Below are positions 26,511 through 36,076 of a stretch of DNA of 64,000 nucleotides, one piece after another. Source of the DNA: Sphingobacterium sp. UT-1RO-CII-1 (lineage in GTDB: Bacteria > Bacteroidota > Bacteroidia > Sphingobacteriales > Sphingobacteriaceae); contig NZ_JAPPVJ010000004.1 in assembly GCF_026711005.1 (NCBI RefSeq), forward strand, positions 419,354-483,353, in the 5' to 3' direction. The notes under the pieces are model-generated. The model made no database searches. It saw only the letters and a program-made list of their open reading frames with translations, and was not told the DNA's origin. Within the stretch, counting starts at the first letter, position 1. Every line of letters starts with the position of its first letter. The position numbers were made by a program, and so were the translations under genes.

Positions 26511-27632
26511 ATGAAAACGGAACGTTTACACTATTTATTTGAAAAGTATAAGGCAAAAAAGCTAACAGCGGATGAGCAGAGAGAATGGTTTCTTTTTCTC
26601 AATGACCAATCTGTCAGGCATGAGCTGGAATTTTTATTGGATGAGGATTGGCATAAGATCGATGAGCTAACAAAAAGCGAGATGTCTGATATATCTGCTG
26701 AGAATATTAGATCAACTGTCTTGCATAAAACTGTTAAAAAGAAATCGTATATCTGGAAGTATCAAGTTGCTGCAGCAGCAGTTCTTTGTTTTATTGCCAT
26801 ATCTGTTTTTTATTGGAAATATAATGCTGCGTCAGGGGTTGAGCCAGGAGCAAACCGTGCTTTTTTGACCTTAGCAAATGGTGAAAGAGTGGAGCTTAAT
26901 AGTGATAAGGATGGTATTGAGTGGGGGGATAATGGGGTTCATTATACAGATGGTACAAAAGTGGTCGAAAGGGGCGTGATCGATGCGGCTGAATGGGTAG
27001 TGTTGGAAACACCTATCGGTGGGCAGTATAAAATAAAACTGGCAGATGGCACAGAAGTGATGTTGAACGCAGCATCCTCATTAAGTTATCCTATGCATTT
27101 TGGAGGGATGGATAGCAGAGAAGTGGAGCTTAAAGGAGAAGCTTTTTTTGCTGTTACAAAAAATGAAGACCAACCTTTTATTGTGAAAACTTTGGGACAA
27201 CGAGTGCAAGTTCTGGGAACAAAATTTATGGTGAGTGCTTATGAAGATGATGCGATAGAGAAAACCACATTGCTGGAAGGTGAAGTTGAGGTTGCGACGA
27301 GTAAAGATGCGATTCGTTTAAAACCTAATAGACAGGCGATAATTAAAGAGGGAAATCTACAAGAACGTATAGTATTGGCAAATGAAGAAATTGCCTGGAT
27401 ATATGATGAATTTGTGTTTAATAATGAAGTTTTAGAACAAATAATGAAGCAGTTGGTGAGGTGGTATCAGGTAGATGTGGTTTATGAAGATGAAAGCCTT
27501 AAGCAAGAGAGTTTTGTGGGGATAGTCGGGCGGTTTGAAAATATTGATAAATTATTGGAGATGTTGGAAGCAACAAGCGGCACTGTAGGCTTCGTTAGAA
27601 ATGGTAAAAGTATAATTGTTAAAAGAAAATAA
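26511..27632 (+). CDS. FecR family anti-sigma factor
   Basis: A 373-residue inner-membrane protein. A cytoplasmic N-terminal part (1-84) for sigma binding is followed by one membrane helix (about 85-103, VAAAAVLCFIAISVFYW). The periplasmic FecR domain has ETPIGGQYKIKLADGTEVML and FIVKTLGQRVQVLGTKF. The C-terminal domain resembles the secretin/TonB short domain (FNNEVLEQIMKQLVRWYQVD) that contacts the SusC N-terminus. It transmits the signal from the receptor to the ECF sigma factor upstream. Confidence 0.87.
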   Translation: MKTERLHYLFEKYKAKKLTADEQREWFLFLNDQSVRHELEFLLDEDWHKIDELTKSEMSDISAENIRSTVLHKTVKKKSYIWKYQVAAAAVLCFIAISVFYWKYNAASGVEPGANRAFLTLANGERVELNSDKDGIEWGDNGVHYTDGTKVVERGVIDAAEWVVLETPIGGQYKIKLADGTEVMLNAASSLSYPMHFGGMDSREVELKGEAFFAVTKNEDQPFIVKTLGQRVQVLGTKFMVSAYEDDAIEKTTLLEGEVEVATSKDAIRLKPNRQAIIKEGNLQERIVLANEEIAWIYDEFVFNNEVLEQIMKQLVRWYQVDVVYEDESLKQESFVGIVGRFENIDKLLEMLEATSGTVGFVRNGKSIIVKRK

Positions 27633-27694
27633 CCAGAAAGTAAAACTAAAATATGATGCCTATGAGAGATTGAAAAATTAGGAGGTTGAAATAA

Positions 27695-27720
27695 ATCAAG
27701 GGTGCTGGAACACCCCTGAT
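27695..27720 (+). promoter_or_regulatory. Hairpin in the anti-sigma/susC interval
   Basis: ATCAAGGGTG / CACCCCTGAT stem with one A-C mismatch and loop CTGGAA. No long T-run follows. It may attenuate or separate the regulator message from the receptor message. A smaller hairpin, AACCC / GGGTT, followed by TTTTTACTAA, lies at about 27760-27780 just before the receptor start, resembling the hairpin-ACTAA junction of the repeat family. Confidence 0.5.
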
Positions 27721-27805
27721 TATATGATAGTTCAGTAATACCTCAATTAAATTGAAATTAACCCATATAGGGTTTTTACTAAACCAAAAATTAAACTGTA
27801 ATCAA

Positions 27806-30800
27806 ATGTATAAAAATTATACGCATGTACGAACATGGCAAGGGCGTATTCTTGCCAGATTATACAAGACAATGCACTTTTGTGTGTTGTTTCTCTTAGT
27901 TTGCTTGTTTTCGGCAATGGGAATCGCTCAAAATGTTACAATTAAACAAAAGAATGTAACATTGATAGACGCTTTTAGAACAATAAAACAACAAACAGGT
28001 TATAACTATTTATGGGCGGCCAAGTCTGTAAATGGTCAGAAAAAGATTGATTTAGCTATTGAAGGAGTGAGCCTGGACCAGGCAGTTAGCAAAATTATTG
28101 AAGGCTTGCCACTAACTTATGAGTTAAAAGAAAAAACTATTCTGATAAAGGAAAGCAACACAAAAAGTGCAACAATAGTTTCTTCAAGCCCAATAAACAA
28201 ATTAAAAACAAGGGAAGAACCTGCCGAACAACTGCAAACAGAATTTACAGGTACAATACGTGACTCTTTAGGTGAAGCAATTGTAGGCGCGACCGTTCGG
28301 TTGATGGGAAGGGACGCTTTGGCAGTCAGTACGGATCGAGAAGGTGTTTTTAAAATTAAAGCCAATGCCGGCGATCGTATACAGATAGATATGCTTGGTT
28401 ATGAAACGCAAGTAGTAACATTGACTGGATCATTGGTTAATATTGTGATGCAACAGGCTGTCAGCTACCTGGATGATTTGGTTGTGGTAGGCTTTGGTAC
28501 GCAAAAAAAATCAAACTTAACAGGTTCGGTAGCTATCGTGGATAGTAAATCACTAGAAAGCCGCCCTGTGCGAAATGCAATTCAGGCTCTACAAGGATTA
28601 GCACCTGGGCTGAACATTTCACAGAATAATGGATCTTTAGAAAGTAATCCATCTATTAATGTGCGCGGAACAGGAACAATCGGAACGTCGTCATCTTCAC
28701 CTTTAATTTTAATAGACGGCGCTGAAGGTTCTTTAACAGCTTTAAACCCACAGGATATAGAATCAGTATCAATTTTAAAAGATGCTGGTGCATCTTCCAT
28801 TTACGGGTCGAGAGCGGCTTTTGGAGTTATTTTAGTAACAACAAAATCGGGTAAGGCAGGTCGAACAACGGTTAACTATAATAATAGTATGCGATTAAAT
28901 AAACCAGCGTTGATGCCTAAAATGATGGATTCGTATACTTTTGCACAATATTTTAACCAAGCACAAGTAAATGGTGGCGGATCGCCTCATTTTTCAGAAG
29001 AGCATTTACAGCGTATTTTAGATTATCAAACTGGAAAAATTACGACAAGTATTATTCCTAATCCCAGTAATCCGGAAAAATGGGCAGATGGTTACGATCA
29101 TGGAAATGATAATAATGATTTCTTTAAGTTAATGTACCGTGATCAGGCATTTGCACATGAACATAATCTGAGCTTAAACGGTGGAACTGAAAAAACAACA
29201 TATTATTTGTCAGGTAACTTCATGAAGCAACAGGGAATGATGGCTTTCAATACAGACCATTACGACCGTTATTCAATCGCTGCTAAGATCAACTCTAAGC
29301 TTTCTGATATTTTTACAGTTGGGTATACAGCTCGATTAGTAAGAGAAGATTATGAAAGGCCTGCAGATTTAACAAATTCTTTTTACGACAATTTAGGAAG
29401 ACAAGGCTGGCCAACATTGCCTTTGTACGATCCTAACGGTTATCTTTTTAGCTCCCCCAGCCCAGTATTGGGCATGAAAGAGGGAGGAAATGATAATTCA
29501 ACAAAAGATTTTGTTACACAGCAGTTACAGTTAGTTTTAGAACCCATAAAAGGGTGGAAAACCTATGGAAACTTTAATTATAGAACGAAGACTGAATTTA
29601 GACATTGGGATTCGCATAAATTGTATAATTATGATGTTGCTGGTAACCCTTACTTATATAAAAACACATCGAATGTACATGAGTATGGATTGAAAGAAAA
29701 TTACTACAATATCAATTTGTATTCAGAATATGAGAAGACGTTAGGCTTACATACTATGAAGGCTATGGCTGGGTTTCAGATTGAAGAAACATCTTATCGT
29801 AGCTTAAGTGCGCAACGGGAAGGTATAATGATGCCAAGCCAGCCAGTGTTGGATTTAACTTCGGGAACCGATGTGAATGGAAAGCCGGTTTCGCCTTTAG
29901 TAACTGGACAGTACCAAAATTGGGCAACTGCGGGTTTCTTTGGACGTTTTAATTATGATTATGATCAAAAGTACCTGTTGGAGGTAAATATGCGTTACGA
30001 CGGATCATCACGTTTTAGATCGGATACTCGATGGGGCTTTTTTCCATCCGTATCGGCGGGCTGGAATATAGCTAAAGAAAGTTTTTTTGAACCTATTTCG
30101 GCCACTGTAAATATGTTCAAACTACGAGCTTCATACGGAGAACTGGGTAATCAGAATACCGATATGTGGTATCCCACGTATGTTGTGCAACCAACAGGTA
30201 CGGCAGATGGAGCATGGTTAATTGGAAATGCGAGACCGAATACTGCTGGCGCCCCAGGCTTGGTGAGTGCAGCTTTAACCTGGGAGACTATAAAAACATT
30301 AAATATAGGCGCTGATTTTGCACTTTTTGATAACCGTTTGACCGGATCTTTTGAAGTCTTTGAAAGAAAAACAGAGGATATGGTAGGCCCTGCACCACAA
30401 CTACCAGTAATATTAGGAACAGCTGTGCCTGAGGCAAATAATACGGACTTAAAAACGAATGGTTTTGAAGCAACATTGGGATGGAATGATCAAACTGCTG
30501 GCGGTTTCTCCTATGCTGTAAAGTTATTGTTATCAGACTACAGAACAACAGTGACAAAATATCCTAATGAACTTGGGTCTTTGGATGTATATAGAAAAGG
30601 ACAAAGATTGGGTGAAATTTGGGGTTATGAAACGATCGGTATAGCAAAGTCCACAGAAGAAATGGACGCACATTTAGCTTCATTACCAAATGGTGGGCAA
30701 ACAGCGCTAGGAAGTCAATGGGATGCAGGTGATATTATGTACCGTGATTTAGATGGAGATGGCAAAGTAGATAGCGGAGCGGGAACAGAGTCAGACCCCG

Positions 30801-31333
30801 GTGATAGAAGAGTAATCGGGAATACAACCCCACGTTATAATTTTGGTTTTAATTTCAATGGTTCGTATAAAAACTTTGATTTTAATGTGTTCTTGCAAGG
30901 TGTTATGAAGAGGGATATTTGGCAGGGCGGCTATTATTTTTGGGGAGCAACATCTAATAAATGGGCGTCAGCAGGTTTAGTTTATCATGAGGATTTCTTC
31001 AGAACAGCTGATAATGCATTAGGAGAAAACTTAAACGCTTATTATGCTAGGCCTATTTTTGAAAGTGGCAAAAATCAAGTGGAACAGACACGTTACTTGC
31101 AAAATGCTGCTTATGTGCGATTGAAAAACGTACAATTAGGATATACTTGGGTACCAGCAGGCAAATTAAGCCAAGGGGTATCTAAGGTGCGTTTCTTTTT
31201 GTCTGGAGAAAACTTGTGGCAAGGATCCAGTGTAGCAAAAATGTTCGACCCGGAAACCATTGATGGCGGTTCAAATGGTACGGTTTATCCATTGACAAAG
31301 GTATGGTCGGCAGGTTTAAGTGTAACATTTTAA
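27806..31333 (+). CDS. SusC/RagA family TonB-dependent outer-membrane receptor
   Basis: A 1175-residue receptor. Order: long signal sequence (to about 45), STN domain (about 47-120, which talks to FecR), carboxypeptidase-regulatory-like domain (about 150-225), plug with DDLVVVGFGTQKKSNLTGSV and VNIRG-like NVRGTGTIG, then a 22-strand barrel. It imports glycans or peptides through the outer membrane using TonB energy. ATG 27806 was chosen; an upstream TTG in frame would read through the leader hairpin. SusD follows 11 bp later. An STN domain fits the upstream sigma/anti-sigma pair. Confidence 0.92.
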   Translation: MYKNYTHVRTWQGRILARLYKTMHFCVLFLLVCLFSAMGIAQNVTIKQKNVTLIDAFRTIKQQTGYNYLWAAKSVNGQKKIDLAIEGVSLDQAVSKIIEGLPLTYELKEKTILIKESNTKSATIVSSSPINKLKTREEPAEQLQTEFTGTIRDSLGEAIVGATVRLMGRDALAVSTDREGVFKIKANAGDRIQIDMLGYETQVVTLTGSLVNIVMQQAVSYLDDLVVVGFGTQKKSNLTGSVAIVDSKSLESRPVRNAIQALQGLAPGLNISQNNGSLESNPSINVRGTGTIGTSSSSPLILIDGAEGSLTALNPQDIESVSILKDAGASSIYGSRAAFGVILVTTKSGKAGRTTVNYNNSMRLNKPALMPKMMDSYTFAQYFNQAQVNGGGSPHFSEEHLQRILDYQTGKITTSIIPNPSNPEKWADGYDHGNDNNDFFKLMYRDQAFAHEHNLSLNGGTEKTTYYLSGNFMKQQGMMAFNTDHYDRYSIAAKINSKLSDIFTVGYTARLVREDYERPADLTNSFYDNLGRQGWPTLPLYDPNGYLFSSPSPVLGMKEGGNDNSTKDFVTQQLQLVLEPIKGWKTYGNFNYRTKTEFRHWDSHKLYNYDVAGNPYLYKNTSNVHEYGLKENYYNINLYSEYEKTLGLHTMKAMAGFQIEETSYRSLSAQREGIMMPSQPVLDLTSGTDVNGKPVSPLVTGQYQNWATAGFFGRFNYDYDQKYLLEVNMRYDGSSRFRSDTRWGFFPSVSAGWNIAKESFFEPISATVNMFKLRASYGELGNQNTDMWYPTYVVQPTGTADGAWLIGNARPNTAGAPGLVSAALTWETIKTLNIGADFALFDNRLTGSFEVFERKTEDMVGPAPQLPVILGTAVPEANNTDLKTNGFEATLGWNDQTAGGFSYAVKLLLSDYRTTVTKYPNELGSLDVYRKGQRLGEIWGYETIGIAKSTEEMDAHLASLPNGGQTALGSQWDAGDIMYRDLDGDGKVDSGAGTESDPGDRRVIGNTTPRYNFGFNFNGSYKNFDFNVFLQGVMKRDIWQGGYYFWGATSNKWASAGLVYHEDFFRTADNALGENLNAYYARPIFESGKNQVEQTRYLQNAAYVRLKNVQLGYTWVPAGKLSQGVSKVRFFLSGENLWQGSSVAKMFDPETIDGGSNGTVYPLTKVWSAGLSVTF

Positions 31334-31344
31334 AAATTAAACAG

Positions 31345-33342
31345 ATGAAAATTAGATATAATTTGTTTACCTACGGCTTAGCAGGTCTTTTAGGTATATT
31401 TATAGTAACGTCATGTAATAAAAACATGGATATTTCGCCGCCTTCGCAGATTACTCCAGAAGATTACTTAACAGAAGAGTCTCAGCTTGCGGCCTATGCT
31501 GTTGGAAGATATCCAGACTTACTTCCTTCCCACGGTGGTTGGGGCTTTGGTATTTTTGGAATTGATGCCAATACAGATAATATGGTAGTGCCAGATTTGA
31601 ATAATCGATTTATTCCTGGCGAATGGCGTGTTGGGACATCGGGGGGCGATTGGAGTTTTGGTAATATTTATCAGATGAATTATTTCTTCAACCGTGTGTT
31701 ACCTTTATGGAAAGAGAATAAAATTACGGGCTCTGCAGAAGGAATAGCTCATTATATTGGAGAGATGTATTTCTTAAGGGCTGTGGAATACTTTAATAAG
31801 CTACAGTCTTTAGGCGATTTTCCGATTGTCAGGACGGCTATGTCTGATAAAGATCCGCAATTATTAGTCGAAACAAGTAAGAGAGCGCCAAGAACGGAGG
31901 TGGCAAGGTTTATACTGTCGGATTTAGATTCGGCAATTACACTCTTAAAAACGGTGTCTCCCGATGGAGCAAAACAGCGTATTTCAAAAAATGTAGCTTA
32001 CTTATTGAAGTCACGTGTAGCACTGTACGAAGGAACATGGCTAAAGTACTTTAAAGGAACGGCTTATGTTCCGAATGGGACAAACTGGCCAGGAGCTTCT
32101 AAAGAGTATAATAAAGGGTATCAATTTCAATCGGGTAGTATAGAGTCAGAAATCGAGTTTTTCTTAAAAGAAGCGATGACGGCTAGTCAAGTAGTAGCTG
32201 ATAATGTGCCTTTAGTGAATAATACAGGAATTATAGAATCACATAATAATGAAAACCCTTATTTCAGTATGTTTGGCGCTTTGGATATGTCAGGATATAG
32301 TGAAGTCTTGCTGTGGAGACAGTACAATGAAAGCCTAAGTACACATAACGTTCCTGTGTATGCACAACTTGGAAACTATGGCGTAGGCTTAACACGCAGT
32401 ATGGTGGAGAGCTTTCTGATGAAGAATGGACTACCTATTTATGCTGCTGGCTCTGGTTATCATGGAGATGATTACATTTCTGATGTGCGTAAGGATAGGG
32501 ACGGTCGTCTTGTCTTATTCTTGAAAGAGCCAGGACAGAAAAATATTTTAGTTAACTTGGGCTTGGGCACACACGGAACACCTATAGAGCCTAAGCCTCG
32601 TATTTTTGAAACAAATGTGGAGAAAATGTATTCTTCAGGATATACAATCCGTAAAGGCATATCCTACGATGGCGCACAGACAAATAATGGAAGTGGGTTC
32701 ACGGGGAGTATAGCATATAGAGCCGTTGAAGCTTATTTGAATTATATGGAGGCTTGCTATGAACTGCATGGTAGTTTAGATAATAAGGCCCAGAATTATT
32801 GGATAGCGATAAGAAAACGCGCAGCAGTATCCGAGGACTTTAATAAAACGATTGCAGCAACAGATATAAACAAAGAAAAGAGAGATTGGGGAGTGTATTC
32901 AGCAGGAAATTTTGTTTCTCCTACTCTATATAACATCCGTCGTGAGCGTAGAAGTGAACTGATGGCAGAAGGCTTACGATTAATGGATTTAAAAAGATGG
33001 AGAGCAATGGATCAGTTAATTAATGCAGCTGTGCATTTTGAAGGCTTTAAATTGTGGGGGCCGATGAAAGACTGGTATACAAAAGATCAGTTGGTTTATG
33101 GTGCGACCAACGAAAAAGCAGTTGTTTCTGACCCCGCATTGGGAGAGTATTTAAGACCTCAAGAAATTCGAAGCAATGCTTTATCGTATAATGGCGCACG
33201 TTTCGTAATGCCACATTATTTGGCTCCTATAGCGGTAGAACATTTTCAATTAACATCATCTGATGGTAGTATTGAACAGTCTGTGATATACCAAAACCCA
33301 GGCTGGCCTACTGTGGCTGGGGCAGGCGTAACAGCAAAGTAA
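31345..33342 (+). CDS. SusD/RagB family nutrient-binding lipoprotein
   Basis: A 665-residue outer-membrane lipoprotein with lipobox VTSC. SusD features include the N-terminal PPSQITPEDYLTEE, TPR-like helices with GEMYFLRAVEYF, and the C-terminal NIRRERRSELMAEGLRLMDLKRW. It acts as the lid of the SusC transporter and binds the nutrient at the cell surface. It is long for the family. No glycoside hydrolase, peptidase or sulfatase gene follows, so the substrate cannot be guessed from context. Repeat copy 2 starts 18 bp after its stop and supplies the terminator. Confidence 0.9.
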   Translation: MKIRYNLFTYGLAGLLGIFIVTSCNKNMDISPPSQITPEDYLTEESQLAAYAVGRYPDLLPSHGGWGFGIFGIDANTDNMVVPDLNNRFIPGEWRVGTSGGDWSFGNIYQMNYFFNRVLPLWKENKITGSAEGIAHYIGEMYFLRAVEYFNKLQSLGDFPIVRTAMSDKDPQLLVETSKRAPRTEVARFILSDLDSAITLLKTVSPDGAKQRISKNVAYLLKSRVALYEGTWLKYFKGTAYVPNGTNWPGASKEYNKGYQFQSGSIESEIEFFLKEAMTASQVVADNVPLVNNTGIIESHNNENPYFSMFGALDMSGYSEVLLWRQYNESLSTHNVPVYAQLGNYGVGLTRSMVESFLMKNGLPIYAAGSGYHGDDYISDVRKDRDGRLVLFLKEPGQKNILVNLGLGTHGTPIEPKPRIFETNVEKMYSSGYTIRKGISYDGAQTNNGSGFTGSIAYRAVEAYLNYMEACYELHGSLDNKAQNYWIAIRKRAAVSEDFNKTIAATDINKEKRDWGVYSAGNFVSPTLYNIRRERRSELMAEGLRLMDLKRWRAMDQLINAAVHFEGFKLWGPMKDWYTKDQLVYGATNEKAVVSDPALGEYLRPQEIRSNALSYNGARFVMPHYLAPIAVEHFQLTSSDGSIEQSVIYQNPGWPTVAGAGVTAK

Positions 33343-33360
33343 TGGACATATAGTTTATAA

Positions 33361-33491
33361 AAAAAATCCTGAAGCGGGGAGCTTCAGGATTTTACTAACT
33401 AACCAATTATTAACCTAATTATGAATTACTGATATTATCGCAAAGCCTGTGCCAAGGTTGTTTGTACATATATTTTTAACACTTTTTTAAC
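33361..33491 (-). ncRNA. Repeat family copy 2: candidate small-RNA gene
   Basis: Same architecture as copy 1. The hairpin CCTGAAGC / GCTTCAGG is a perfect stem here, with the compensating base restored relative to the A-C mismatch of the other copies. On the minus strand, TTGGCACAGGCTTTGC (33440-33455) fits the sigma-54 pattern TGGCAC-N5-TTGC and lies about 10 bases before the conserved block, at the right distance for a start site there. The TTTTTAAC box pair ends the element at about 33491. On the plus strand the hairpin closes the SusD message. Confidence 0.5.
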
Positions 33492-33645
33492 AAACGTCTA
33501 CAGGCTTAATAAAAATATACTGTGGAAATACTATTGAGGTATATCAAATTATAGGCTGATGATAAAATAATATCTTTTAAGGACAAATATTGGTTTTCAA
33601 GTACTAAATAATACACTTAGAAGCTTTAAAAAGGGGTGTAAATTG

Positions 33646-33784
33646 AAAATCCTGAAGCGGGGAGCTCCAGGATTTTACTAACTAACCAATTATTAACCTA
33701 AATTATGAATTACTGATATAATTACAAAGGTTGTGCCAAGATGATTGAATTCGTGCTTTGCCATTTCTTTTAACTTTTTTTAAC
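33646..33784 (-). ncRNA. Repeat family copy 3: candidate small-RNA gene
   Basis: Closest to copy 2. The minus strand carries TTGGCACAACCTTTGT (33724-33739), again sigma-54-like, followed by ATATCAGTAATTCATAATTTAGG and the conserved block and hairpin. It starts 285 bp after copy 2. About 150 bp of unique AT-rich DNA separates copies 2 and 3, so these are separate units rather than a simple tandem duplication. Confidence 0.5.
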
Positions 33785-33914
33785 GATAATAAGGAGTGTC
33801 TTCTAGAATAATTGACGGTATGAATGGTTTGTTGCCGAATTTAACATTGTCAATATGGCAATTTTATATCTAAGTTGTCACTTTTTATGTCATTTAGGCG
33901 AATGTTTTAAAATT

Positions 33915-34048
33915 AAAAAATCCTGAAGCGGGGAGCTCCAGGATTCTAAACTAACTAACCAATTATTAACCTAAATTATGAATTGTAAACAATACGTATG
34001 GTGAAGGAAATTCGCTACTATAGGCTTTCTTTTTAACAGTTTTTTAAC
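33915..34048 (-). ncRNA. Repeat family copy 4: candidate small-RNA gene
   Basis: The hairpin, conserved block (TTAATAATTGGTTAGTTAG on the minus strand) and paired TTTTTAAC boxes are present. The junction after the hairpin is slightly altered (CTAAACTAACTAACC) and the middle differs completely from copies 2 and 3; no sigma-54-like motif is seen. It starts 269 bp after copy 3. Confidence 0.5.
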
Positions 34049-34190
34049 ATTTATCCGATTTATAATCATGTGGCGAGTTTTTTTGCAGTTTAAAGCAGTG
34101 CTATAAATTGAAGGTAGTGCTGTGATAGAAGTATGTTGGTTTTACTTCGATAATTGTTAATTTTAGATGCTTAACTTAAATTGAAAAGAC

Positions 34191-34724
34191 ATGAACCAAA
34201 GAATATTTTTTAAAGAAGATCAGTGTTTTACTCATTGGTCAGTATGGTGGGTGTGGGTTATTTTATTTGGTCTGGATATTTTGCTTTTATACGGTGTATA
34301 CGTACAGTTAATTTTGGGTAAACCTTTTGGTGATAAGCCCGCCAGTGATGTTGGCTTGTTGTTTGCAACAGTATTGTTATTGGGTATCACGTTGCTTTTT
34401 GCACTATTTCGTTTGCAAACGATTATAAAAGAAGATGGGGTATATGTACGTTTTTATCCCTTTCATATAAAGATGAGATATTTTCCGTGGAGCGAGCTAG
34501 AAAAAGTCTATGTGCGTAAATATAAACCAATCACGGAGTACGGGGGGTGGGGATTGAGAATAGGAGGCGTGAAAAATGGCACTGCTTATAACATGTCGGG
34601 AAATAAGGGACTACAACTTGTTTTTAAGAGAGGGAAAAAACTATTGATAGGAACAAGAAAGTCCAATGAGTTACAGCAAGTATTGGAACAGGAGGGTTTC
34701 CTGAGCTCTTCAGATAAAATATAA
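34191..34724 (+). CDS. Two-helix membrane protein with PH-like domain
   Basis: A 177-residue protein with two membrane helices (about 17-42 and 56-76) followed by a beta-rich cytoplasmic domain (IIKEDGVYVRFYPFH, then FPWSELEKVYVRKYKP and YGGWGLRIG) that looks like a bacterial PH domain. Such proteins are frequent and poorly characterised. It stands alone between the repeat elements and the methylcitrate genes. Confidence 0.7.
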   Translation: MNQRIFFKEDQCFTHWSVWWVWVILFGLDILLLYGVYVQLILGKPFGDKPASDVGLLFATVLLLGITLLFALFRLQTIIKEDGVYVRFYPFHIKMRYFPWSELEKVYVRKYKPITEYGGWGLRIGGVKNGTAYNMSGNKGLQLVFKRGKKLLIGTRKSNELQQVLEQEGFLSSSDKI

Positions 34725-35179
34725 AGCATGCTCTAACACTGCTATTATTTTATCCTAACATTTGTCATAGAATATTATTTCCGATAACCTCACGTGGCGT
34801 TCTGAATGATGCCGATTTGTGGGCGAGGTCCTAAAACAGTATTTTTTATCGCATATTATTGCTTGAGTAGAACAGGTAAGAGATACAGGAAATTAATCAC
34901 AATTCTACGTCTCTATCTTGATTGAGGTCGTTTTGACTTTTATTCATAATGATGGTTTTTGTCTAAATATAATTCTGATATAATATCATTTGTTTGTTTT
35001 ATTGTTTGTTTTCCCCCTTTATTTGTTAATAATGGTTTTGTAGGGGTTGCTCGTGTGATTATTATTTGTATATTGTAGAAGTAATAATATCAGTGACTTA
35101 GCTGTTATTCTACTATATACTTAGAAAAATAATTTCATAAGCTCTTTTGACGGGCTTTTGAATAGTTAAACCCAATTTT
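34725..35179. other. Intergenic stretch before prpB
   Basis: 455 bp of AT-rich DNA with T-rich runs. I see no gene, no RNA and no copy of the repeat family. It presumably contains the promoter for the methylcitrate operon, but I cannot mark a -33/-7 pair with confidence. Confidence 0.5.
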
Positions 35180-36076
35180 ATGATGAACTCTCCAGGACTT
35201 CTCTTTCGGGAAGCAATGAAAAAGGAAAAACCATTGCAGGTTGTAGGCGCTACGAATGCCAACCATGCCTTGTTAGCAGAGCAGGCAGGGTTTAAGGCTA
35301 TCTATCTTTCGGGGGGTGGGGTTGCGGCGGGCTCGTTAGGTATTCCTGATTTAGGTATTACCAATTTACAGGATGTATTGATTGATGTGGAACGTATAAC
35401 AAATGTATGTGCACTGCCACTTATGGTGGATATTGATACAGGGTTCGGGCCATCGGCATTTAATGTTGGACGAACGATCAAATCATTGGTGAAGGCAGGA
35501 GCGGCGGCTGTACACATGGAAGATCAAGTAGGAGCAAAGCGCTGCGGGCATAGACCGGGTAAAGAACTGGTTTCTTTAAAAGAAATGGCAGACCGCATTA
35601 AAGCAGCAGTGGATGCACGGATAGATGAAAATTTTGTGCTAGGAGCTCGAACAGATGCTTTGGCTTCGGAAGGTATAGAAAGAGCATTGGAGCGTGCTGT
35701 AGCCTATAAGGAAGCCGGTGCAGACTTTATTTTCGCAGAAGCTGTGCATAGCCTAGAGGATTATAAGCGATTTAGCGAGGCCACAGGATTACCTGTACTG
35801 GCTAATATTACAGAGTTTGGCCAGACACCTTTGTTTACAGACAAGCAGCTGCAAGAAGCTGATGTAGCTATAGCTCTTTATCCTCTATCTGCATTTCGTG
35901 CCGCAAATAAAGCAGCTTTAAATGTCTATCGTCACATCCGTAAGGATGGAGGTCAAGCTGCTGTTATAGACACTATGCAAACCAGAGAAGAATTATATCA
36001 AAGCATAAACTATTATGCTTATGAAAATAAATTGGATCAATTGTTTAATACCAAGTATGATGAGTCAAACAAATGA
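35180..36076 (+). CDS. prpB: Methylisocitrate lyase
   Basis: A 298-residue enzyme of the PEP mutase/isocitrate lyase superfamily that splits 2-methylisocitrate into pyruvate and succinate, the last step of propionate breakdown. The active-site motif is KRCGH (about residue 120), with metal-binding Asp residues in MVDIDTGFG and HMEDQ. Length fits PrpB. A second ATG at 35183 is possible. The next gene, prpC, overlaps its 3' end by about 20 bp, so the two are translationally linked. Confidence 0.9.
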   Translation: MMNSPGLLFREAMKKEKPLQVVGATNANHALLAEQAGFKAIYLSGGGVAAGSLGIPDLGITNLQDVLIDVERITNVCALPLMVDIDTGFGPSAFNVGRTIKSLVKAGAAAVHMEDQVGAKRCGHRPGKELVSLKEMADRIKAAVDARIDENFVLGARTDALASEGIERALERAVAYKEAGADFIFAEAVHSLEDYKRFSEATGLPVLANITEFGQTPLFTDKQLQEADVAIALYPLSAFRAANKAALNVYRHIRKDGGQAAVIDTMQTREELYQSINYYAYENKLDQLFNTKYDESNK

